This document shows, one piece after another, positions 33,102-39,785 of a DNA stretch of 39,785 bases (within the stretch, counting starts at the first letter, position 1; each line of letters opens with the position of its first letter). The position numbers and the translations under genes are program-made. The notes under the pieces were generated by a model that worked only from the letters and a program-made list of their open reading frames with translations, ran no database searches and was not told where the DNA came from. Origin of the DNA: Alphaproteobacteria bacterium (GTDB taxonomy: Bacteria; Pseudomonadota; Alphaproteobacteria; Rs-D84); NCBI GenBank assembly GCA_017528045.1, contig JAFXPG010000008.1:1-39785 (forward strand). The letters are read 5' to 3'.

Positions 33102-34752
33102 AATGTTTTATTAAGGTTTTAGCAGAAGCAATGGCTTCTTCTGTAATCTTTGCACCACTAATTATTCGGGCGATTTCGTTTATTCTGTCATTACCAGTTA
33201 TTTCATTTACACTGGTTGTAGTAGAGTCTTTGTCACTCTGTTTTGATATTTTGAAATGTTTATCTGCAAAACCAGCAACTTGGGCAGAATGTGTTATAAC
33301 CAATAATTGTTCATTATTTGCCAACTTGTTCAATCTTTCACCCACAGCAGAAGCTGTTGCACCACTGATTCCTGTATCTAATTCATCAAAAACTAATGTT
33401 TTTTTGTTATTTGGATTATTAAGAACCACACGCAAAGCCAACATAAAACGCGATAATTCGCCCCCAGACGCAATTTTATTCAAAGGAGCAAAAGGTGTAC
33501 CAGGATTAGTTTTTATCATAAACACAACATTATCTAAACCATTTATTGTCGGCTCTGATTTTTGAATATCAACAGTAAAATCTGCAGACCCCAGTTTTAA
33601 ATCTGGTAATTCTTTTAATATTTGTTTCTTTAAATTATCTGCAGCATTCTTACGTAAATCGGACAAAGCGACAGCATATTCATCAAATATTTTTGTATAT
33701 TTATTTACATCTGATTTACATTTTTTTAATTCATCATCACTGTTATCAATAGCATTCAATTGTTTTTGCATTTCAATTAATTTATTTGGTAAATCATCAG
33801 TCAAACATCTGTGTTTGCGTGCAGCCGCACGTATTGCAAATAATCTTTCTTCTATTGAATCAATATCTTCTATATTAGTATTTTCAGGATGTATCTGTTC
33901 ACATATTTCAGCAACAGTTGCTGCAACATCATACAATTTATCAATTTGAATTGAATATGGATTTGGTTCTGTTTTTACACGTTCCAGAATATGTGCAACA
34001 GAACATATTTGTTCATCCAAAGAATTACCATTTCCTTTTAATACTTCTATTGCATCGTTTAATATAGCAGAATTTTTTTTCGCATCCATCATTAAAGAAC
34101 GCTGATTCGCTAACTCTTCTTCTTCACCAATTTTTGGATTTAATTTTTGTAATTCTGCAACATTGTGTTCCAAGAAATCACGTTCAGATTCTGATTTTTC
34201 TAAAATTTCTTTCAATTCTTTTAAACGTTTTTCAGATTCACGTAAATCGCAATACGCATTTTTTACATTTTGCAAAACACCACTGTATTCAGAATTACTT
34301 AATTTTGCATATTCATCCAAGGAATTTAAATGTGTATTAACATCTAATAAAGAATGATTTTCAAATTGACCATGAATTTCAACTATTTCATCCCCTATCT
34401 GTTTCAGTGTTTTAATTGAAACAGGCACATCATTAACCCATGCCTTACTTTTACCATCCAAATACAAATTTCTACGTAAAATTAAACCATCTTTATAATC
34501 TATACCGTTTTCTTCTAATATTTGTTTGACACCGTTATTTACATAATCAAATTCTGCAGTAACAGAAGCCATATCACAACCAGAACGAATTAAACCAACG
34601 TCAGAACGCGAACCAAGTGCCAAAGATAAAGCATCTAGTAAAATACTTTTTCCTGCGCCAGTCTCACCAGTCATAATATTAAGACCATTTCCGAATTCAA
34701 GATTCAGTTTTTCAATTAAAACGATATTAGATATATACAAATTATTTAACAT
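33100..34752 (-). CDS. recN: DNA repair protein RecN
   Basis: RecN is an SMC-like ATPase used in double-strand break repair. The 550-aa protein shows MLNNLYISNIVLIEKLNLEF, Walker A GETGAGKS (30-37), a long central coiled coil, LSRFMLALRVVL, Walker B FDELDTGISGATASAVGERL and VITHSAQVA. The ATG lies six bases after a TATAAT box, so the message may be leaderless. I saw no alphaproteobacterial LexA box. Confidence 0.96.
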   Translation of the reverse strand: MLNNLYISNIVLIEKLNLEFGNGLNIMTGETGAGKSILLDALSLALGSRSDVGLIRSGCDMASVTAEFDYVNNGVKQILEENGIDYKDGLILRRNLYLDGKSKAWVNDVPVSIKTLKQIGDEIVEIHGQFENHSLLDVNTHLNSLDEYAKLSNSEYSGVLQNVKNAYCDLRESEKRLKELKEILEKSESERDFLEHNVAELQKLNPKIGEEEELANQRSLMMDAKKNSAILNDAIEVLKGNGNSLDEQICSVAHILERVKTEPNPYSIQIDKLYDVAATVAEICEQIHPENTNIEDIDSIEERLFAIRAAARKHRCLTDDLPNKLIEMQKQLNAIDNSDDELKKCKSDVNKYTKIFDEYAVALSDLRKNAADNLKKQILKELPDLKLGSADFTVDIQKSEPTINGLDNVVFMIKTNPGTPFAPLNKIASGGELSRFMLALRVVLNNPNNKKTLVFDELDTGISGATASAVGERLNKLANNEQLLVITHSAQVAGFADKHFKISKQSDKDSTTTSVNEITGNDRINEIARIISGAKITEEAIASAKTLIKH

Positions 34753-34758
34753 GCACGA

Positions 34759-34788
34759 ATTATAGCCAATTTTTCAAAATAAATTCAA
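34759..34788 (-). promoter_or_regulatory. recN promoter
   Basis: On the minus strand TTGAAT, 18 bases, TATAAT (ending at 34759). It overlaps the end of the addA nuclease region. Confidence 0.65.
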
Positions 34789-35235
34789 TTAAATAATTTT
34801 ATCTAAAGACCAATCGTGTAACCATAAAATATATCCATTTATACGGTATTCTGGATATGCAGAATGCAACAAATCAAAATAGCCTTTCATTTGTTTTTTA
34901 TATTCATCTATAAACACTGTTTTATCAGTATCTGTTTTATAATCTATAAAATCTATTGTTTTATCATTATTATTTATTAATAATCTGTCTATTCTGCGAC
35001 TTACAAAAAAACCATGAACCATTCCAGCAATTGGAACTTCAGTTTTTGCTGTTTTAACAAAAAAAACACATAAATCAGGACGATTTTTAATAATATTAAT
35101 TATATTTTTATCACCGACACAAACATCTTTATCAACAATAATTTTTTGCATTTTTGCATGCATATCTGTTCCGATTTGTGTTGCGTGTTTTTTGTGTTCA
35201 AAAGTATTTAAAAAATCAGTCAAATTTTGTGTCAT
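34789..35235 (-). CDS. addA: AddA C-terminal nuclease domain as a separate ORF
   Basis: The 148-aa protein is a RecB-family PD-(D/E)XK nuclease domain with all expected residues: His26 (GTDMH), Asp83 (RRIDRLL), Asp98 and Lys100 (FIDYKTD), Gln115 and Tyr119 (YKKQMKGYF). In other bacteria this domain is the C-terminal end of AddA. Here it lies in the +1 frame and overlaps the helicase ORF. ATG 35235 has GGA seven bases upstream, inside the helicase gene; ATG 35259 is possible. The intact catalytic site suggests a working split gene, but an assembly error could also cause this. Confidence 0.8.
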   Translation of the reverse strand: MTQNLTDFLNTFEHKKHATQIGTDMHAKMQKIIVDKDVCVGDKNIINIIKNRPDLCVFFVKTAKTEVPIAGMVHGFFVSRRIDRLLINNNDKTIDFIDYKTDTDKTVFIDEYKKQMKGYFDLLHSAYPEYRINGYILWLHDWSLDKII

Positions 35236-37843
35236 TTGTAATCCGTATTGTTTCTTCATCAACCTTTGCATCTTTTATTTGTGACAAAACAGACCATAAT
35301 TTATTATGCCATGTAATATCAGGACTTTTATCTTTATCACAACCATATATATATAATTTATCACGCGTTCTGGTCATCGCAACATACAATAATCTGTAAT
35401 ATTCGGCAATTGAATCTTGCCTATTTTTATCTTCTATATTCTGTAAAATCTTAGAATCTGCGGTTTTCCACAACCAAACATCATAATTATGATTCTGATG
35501 TAAATAATTAACATTTAATACAGAATCATTTTTAGGTGTGGTCAAAGTATCAATCAAAAACACGATTGGCGCAGCTAAACCTTTACTGCCATGAACAGTC
35601 ATTATTCGAATACCTTGTGAAGCATCCATATCACGTTTAATTTCACTGTCCCCTGTAATAAACCATTTTAAAAAATGGTATAAAGTTCCAGATTGAGTTC
35701 TTTCATAAACCAAACACATTGTTAAAAATTCTTCTAATGGATCAATAACTTGTTTCCCAAGAGCAGAAATTATCTTTTCACGATTATTATTTTTGTTCAA
35801 CAAATATGTAAAAAACGAATACGGTGCCAAAGTTTTTGATTGTTCTATAATATCTATTAAATCATTATAAATATCAGGGTAAATATCTTCTAAAACATCT
35901 AATACACATACTGAATTTTCAATCGTATTTTTATTATTTTTTAATTTACACAAATTAAAAATATCATCTTCTTTCAATTTATAAAAAGGACTTTTTAATA
36001 AACAACATAAACTATAATCATTGCTATTATCTATACAAAATCTAACCAGGTGCAACATATCTTTTATCGCAGGAAACTCTGGCAGATTTACTCTGTCATT
36101 TCCTGCTAATGGAATATTTTTTTTCTTTAAAGCATTTGTCAGTGGTCCAACAAAGCCACCACGTTTTTGAACCAGCACCATTATATCTTTTGGGTTACAT
36201 TTTTCATTTTTAATTAAAGATTCTATTTTGTTTGCCAACATATAAGCATATGCTTTATTTTTTTCTGAACCTGTTAATTCCGTTTTAAACAAATTATGTA
36301 ATTCAACAAAACCTTGTTCACCTATTCTGTGACATTTATGTTTGTTATTATGAAATCCTGTTTGGTTTATAATTTCTGGATTATCAAAAAAATAATCTAC
36401 TGTATTTAATATAGGAGCAACAGAACGAAAGCTTTGATCCAAAGAAACTTCTTGAATATCACGATAATTTTGTTGTATTTGTTCTGCAATAGATTTTCTG
36501 CTTTCTGCAAATGCTTTTGGATCTGCACTTTGAAAACCGTAAATAGATTGTTTTGTATCACCAACAACAAATAAAGAGCGATTATTTATATCGTTACCTT
36601 CTGTAAAAAAATCTCCGGCTAACATACGCAATATGTTCCATTGTTGAGGACTAGTATCTTGTGCTTCGTCCACCAATATATGACTTAAAGACACATCTAA
36701 TTGAGACAAAACCCAACCCATAACATCTGGTTTAGAAAACAATTTTTGTGTATATAATATTAAATCTTCAAAATCTAAAAGATTATTTTCTTGTTTTATT
36801 GATTTATAAGATTCCATAAAAGCCATAGACAAATCGAACAAAGCCAATGTATTTTCAAAAATTTTTGTATTTAATAAATATTGTTGTAGATTATATACAC
36901 GCGTTGCTTCTTCTATCAAAACATCATGAGACAATATGTTTTTAGATATATCATTTGACTGTGTAAGATACACAGATTTATATTTTTCAAAATCTATAGT
37001 ATTATCAATATATTGTTGTGTTTTTACAATAATATTTTCTATATACTTTGCCGGCTTTTTTGAGCTATTTTGAACAGATTGTGCATATTTCACAATATTT
37101 CTTAATTTTTCAATATCTTTTTCAGTGTTTATATCTTTATCTAATTCTAAAATTTTTTTAGTATTTTCAATAAAATATTTACGATATTGTTCAATATTAT
37201 CCACAACAAAGAAAGATTTGTAACGACTGACCAATAAATCATACAAATCTTGTAAAAAATATTCAGATTTTATATTTATAATTTTTTGGAAAGCTTCTAA
37301 AGTTCTGGTATCAGAATCTTGTGTTGGTCTATTTATCATTTTTTCAAAAGCCTGTTGTAACAAAACTTTTTGTGTACTGCCAGAGACCAAAGACCAAGCA
37401 GGACTTATTCCTGCTTCTAATGGAAATTTACGTAATATTTCTTCACAAAAACCATGTATTGTTTTTATTTTCAATATATCAGGATTATCTATGTAAGAAT
37501 AAAAAATCTTACGAGCCAAATCTAAATCAGATTTATTTGCAGGATTATTTTCTGATATACCTTCTAACAATTCTATTAATTTATCATCATCAGCCATAGA
37601 CCACTGGCGTAAATCGGATAAAATACGATTACGCATTTCTCCTGCTGCTGCATTTGTATAAGTTAAACACAACACCCCATAACTGTCATCGTTATTATAA
37701 AGACTGTTTCTAAATAAAATTCTTAATAATCTTCGTATTAAAACCGTGGTTTTTCCAGTACCAGCATTAGCTTGCACCCATATATTTTTACTGGGGTCAG
37801 ATGCTGTATTTTGCGACAAAGAAAAAACTTCTTTTTGTGACAT
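35216..37843 (-). CDS. addA: AddA helicase part (UvrD/Rep superfamily)
   Basis: AddA with AddB resects broken DNA ends for recombination. The 875-aa protein has Walker A VQANAGTGKTT (GTGKT 28-32), TIHGFCEEILR, DEAQDTSPQQWNIL (motif II), GDTKQSIYGFQSADP (III), DQSFRS (IV), MTVHGSKGLAAPIVFLID (V) and LLYVAMTRTRDKLYIYG (VI). It stops where AddA normally runs on into the nuclease domain; that domain follows in another frame. addB, which usually precedes addA, is not beside it. Confidence 0.92.
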   Translation of the reverse strand: MSQKEVFSLSQNTASDPSKNIWVQANAGTGKTTVLIRRLLRILFRNSLYNNDDSYGVLCLTYTNAAAGEMRNRILSDLRQWSMADDDKLIELLEGISENNPANKSDLDLARKIFYSYIDNPDILKIKTIHGFCEEILRKFPLEAGISPAWSLVSGSTQKVLLQQAFEKMINRPTQDSDTRTLEAFQKIINIKSEYFLQDLYDLLVSRYKSFFVVDNIEQYRKYFIENTKKILELDKDINTEKDIEKLRNIVKYAQSVQNSSKKPAKYIENIIVKTQQYIDNTIDFEKYKSVYLTQSNDISKNILSHDVLIEEATRVYNLQQYLLNTKIFENTLALFDLSMAFMESYKSIKQENNLLDFEDLILYTQKLFSKPDVMGWVLSQLDVSLSHILVDEAQDTSPQQWNILRMLAGDFFTEGNDINNRSLFVVGDTKQSIYGFQSADPKAFAESRKSIAEQIQQNYRDIQEVSLDQSFRSVAPILNTVDYFFDNPEIINQTGFHNNKHKCHRIGEQGFVELHNLFKTELTGSEKNKAYAYMLANKIESLIKNEKCNPKDIMVLVQKRGGFVGPLTNALKKKNIPLAGNDRVNLPEFPAIKDMLHLVRFCIDNSNDYSLCCLLKSPFYKLKEDDIFNLCKLKNNKNTIENSVCVLDVLEDIYPDIYNDLIDIIEQSKTLAPYSFFTYLLNKNNNREKIISALGKQVIDPLEEFLTMCLVYERTQSGTLYHFLKWFITGDSEIKRDMDASQGIRIMTVHGSKGLAAPIVFLIDTLTTPKNDSVLNVNYLHQNHNYDVWLWKTADSKILQNIEDKNRQDSIAEYYRLLYVAMTRTRDKLYIYGCDKDKSPDITWHNKLWSVLSQIKDAKVDEETIRITNDTKFD

Positions 37844-37867
37844 TTATGGTCTTGCTTTCTTGCCAAG

Positions 37868-37896
37868 ATTTTAGTATATATTTCTTTGAACTGCAA
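37868..37896 (-). promoter_or_regulatory. addA promoter
   Basis: On the minus strand TTGCAG, 17 bases, TAAAAT, ending 24 bases before the helicase start. Confidence 0.5.
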
Positions 37897-37924
37897 GGAA
37901 GTTATTTTATCGTAGGGGAAAGTT

Positions 37925-39785
37925 ATGAATCAAATTTTATTGATAACATCTATATCTTTTGGATTTTTGTTGTTTGTGTCTTTGATATGTTTATTTTTTA
38001 TATCAAGAAAATCTCAAAAAGTTATGAATTCTTTGTTAGAAATTATGACTAATCCAGAACAAACAAAAATAAAAGATGCCGCCCGTGTATTAAGTTTATT
38101 GTTTAAAGATGAAATAACAAAAATAGATAACAATTTCAAATCTATGGCAGAAGAATTAAAAAACCAAATAAATCAAACGGAACAATTAAAATCTGCTTTA
38201 TCTGAACAAAATTCTATATTAGTTAATACAGCCGAAGATGCAGTTAAAAAAGTAGCTAATATGTCACAAAGATTAGATAATACAATTGATGGGTTACAAA
38301 ATATCGTTTCTTCTTCTGGTTGGAATGATGTCCAACATGTAACAGATAATTTTTCTGCAAATCTAGAAATGTTATTAAACAAAATAACAGATACAACAAA
38401 TACGATAACAACAAATGCTGCAACAATTCAAGATCATATAAACCATTGTATTGATTCAGAAAAACAAATTCACAATCAATTACAAGATTCTTTCAATACA
38501 AATTCTGAAAATATGGAAAAAATTACTAATTCTGCATCAGAATTACAACAACAATTGAACAATTTACAAACAAACGTGACAAATGGTTTCAATGAAGTTC
38601 AAGAATCCGCAAAAACTTACGATGAAGTAATGCATCAAAACGATAAATTCTTGAACGACTATTTAACAAAATTGTCTGAATTTGGAAAACGTGCAAACAA
38701 AGAATTAGTACGTCAATCTAATACGTTAACAGAAACTGCTAACGTTGTAGCTTCTGCTGTAAGATTAGCCGAATCTTCAATTGGAAAACAAATTAAGAAA
38801 CTGGAAACAAGTATAGAATCTTTGAATAATTCAACAGTATCAACACAAACAAATGTTCGTGATATAGCAACAGAATTAACCGGGCTTACAAACAAATTTA
38901 ATGGGGAAATACATGATTTTTCACAATCTGTCGTTAAAGAATTACAAGATGTTTCTGGTGTTGCAAATACAACACTTGAAAACACTAAATCTGCAGCAAC
39001 AGAATTTGCAGAATCTGTAAAAGGTATGGGAATTGGTGTACGTGAAACTTTGATTGAAATGAATAAAGCTCATACTCAATTATCTGGTCAATCTGAAAAC
39101 TTAATAAAAATGTCTACAGAAACCACAGAACAATTAAAACCTTTATCTGAATTAATCGAAAAATATTATAAAGCCCTGCCCGATTTGTCACAAGGTTCTA
39201 AGGATATGAGTGAAAATATAGAACAAATTGTAAATACTTTAGTTGAAAAGATTAACTTAATGAAGACAACTATTTCAGAATCTTTGGAAAACATAAATAC
39301 TTCATCAACCAAACTGGGTGATTTAGCTGGCGAATCACGTCAACAAATGATAGATTTGATGTCTGATTATACAAAGGCTGTTGATGCTATGCAAAGCTTA
39401 AACAAACAAATGATGATTGCGCGCGCTTCTGCACCAATGGATGCTATAAAAGTCGCACCATCTGCCGCTTTTAAACCAATAAGTACAAAAGATTTCTTGA
39501 CCAGTGTTGATAAATTATTTGATAAATTATACGAACAATCAGTTGATTTAACACGTGCAATTGGTACTGATATTCCTGATGTTGTTTGGAAAAAATATAA
39601 TGATGGTGATAATAAAGTTTTTGCTAAATGGTTGGTCAAAGTTTTTGATGCCACTGATAAAAAACAAATACAATCTTTGTTAAAATCTGATAAAGTGTTT
39701 AATTCTCAGGCTACGCAATTTGTGCGTAATTTTGAAAAGATATTAAATAATGCCGATCAAACTAATGCTGCAGAAAAATTGAAAA
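37925..39785 (+). CDS. Membrane-anchored long coiled-coil protein (3' end outside window)
   Basis: I translated this frame to the window edge: 620 codons with no stop, so the gene continues. ATG 37925 has AGGGGA five bases upstream. An N-terminal membrane anchor (ILLITSISFGFLLFVSLICLFFI, about 4-27) is followed by about 480 residues of heptad-like Ser/Thr/Asn/Glu-rich coiled coil similar in texture to chemoreceptor or apolipoprotein-like repeats. Then comes a globular region: FLTSVDKLFDKLYEQSVDLTRAI, IPDVVWKKYNDGDNKVFAKWL. I associate that end domain with large alphaproteobacterial coiled-coil proteins of unknown function (recollection). There is no chemoreceptor signalling hairpin motif. Confidence 0.85.
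   Translation, partial: MNQILLITSISFGFLLFVSLICLFFISRKSQKVMNSLLEIMTNPEQTKIKDAARVLSLLFKDEITKIDNNFKSMAEELKNQINQTEQLKSALSEQNSILVNTAEDAVKKVANMSQRLDNTIDGLQNIVSSSGWNDVQHVTDNFSANLEMLLNKITDTTNTITTNAATIQDHINHCIDSEKQIHNQLQDSFNTNSENMEKITNSASELQQQLNNLQTNVTNGFNEVQESAKTYDEVMHQNDKFLNDYLTKLSEFGKRANKELVRQSNTLTETANVVASAVRLAESSIGKQIKKLETSIESLNNSTVSTQTNVRDIATELTGLTNKFNGEIHDFSQSVVKELQDVSGVANTTLENTKSAATEFAESVKGMGIGVRETLIEMNKAHTQLSGQSENLIKMSTETTEQLKPLSELIEKYYKALPDLSQGSKDMSENIEQIVNTLVEKINLMKTTISESLENINTSSTKLGDLAGESRQQMIDLMSDYTKAVDAMQSLNKQMMIARASAPMDAIKVAPSAAFKPISTKDFLTSVDKLFDKLYEQSVDLTRAIGTDIPDVVWKKYNDGDNKVFAKWLVKVFDATDKKQIQSLLKSDKVFNSQATQFVRNFEKILNNADQTNAAEKLK

Noticed and set aside
34740-34800. LexA operator at recN
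   Set aside because: No GTTC-N7-GTTC repeat or other clear LexA box is present.
35216-35235. Programmed frameshift joining the two addA ORFs
   Set aside because: The needed shift is +1 and no convincing slippery site or stimulator is seen near the stop; reinitiation at the overlapping ATG is simpler.

Overview
This window looks like a chromosomal segment from an AT-rich alphaproteobacterium, probably from a host-associated or uncultured lineage. The evidence is a DUF2155 periplasmic protein, a PraR/SinR-like XRE regulator, an RpoH-type dnaK promoter of the alphaproteobacterial form (CTTG-N17-CYTATnTnnG), an AddA-type rather than RecB-type helicase, and an N-anchored coiled-coil protein with a C-terminal domain I associate with alphaproteobacteria. 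TGA is used as a normal stop. The lineage is inferred from families and was not searched. Most of the window is housekeeping DNA with uncharacterised envelope genes set among it.

Left part (1-12.4 kb). secA (start probably just left of the window), dnaE and rsmH run together. A clear promoter then opens a four-gene operon of unknown function: a small polytopic membrane protein, a helical cytosolic protein, and two large cysteine-rich exported proteins. It ends at an intrinsic terminator shared with a convergent XRE regulator.

Middle (12.5-23.4 kb). gpmI, tadA/rsmD (divergent, about 17 bases apart), rplY, and a solitary dnaK under a heat-shock-type promoter. These are followed by a VanX-like D-Ala-D-Ala dipeptidase with a 6-phosphofructokinase, a membrane-anchored LysM protein, and a large glycine-rich surface-type lipoprotein.

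RNA and repeat region (23.4-24.8 kb). A tRNA-Gly(CCC) gene on the minus strand is preceded on the plus strand by two partial copies of its 3' end, each next to a terminator-like hairpin. An HNH nuclease gene and a structured rpsP leader follow.

Right part (24.8-39.8 kb). The rpsP-rimM-trmD-rplS operon carries three extra unknown genes between rimM and trmD, two of them small and cysteine-rich. After it come DUF2155, a small membrane protein, a DUF1460 lipoprotein and tsaD in a tight cluster. Then come an APH-like kinase, xseA, an orphan gene, recN, and an addA gene split into a helicase ORF and an overlapping nuclease ORF. The window ends inside a long coiled-coil membrane protein.

The best candidates for new biology are the four-gene envelope operon, the tRNA-Gly 3'-end/terminator repeat modules, the split AddA, and the small Cys-rich genes inside the ribosomal operon. 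No CRISPR array, IS element, prophage or rRNA was seen.
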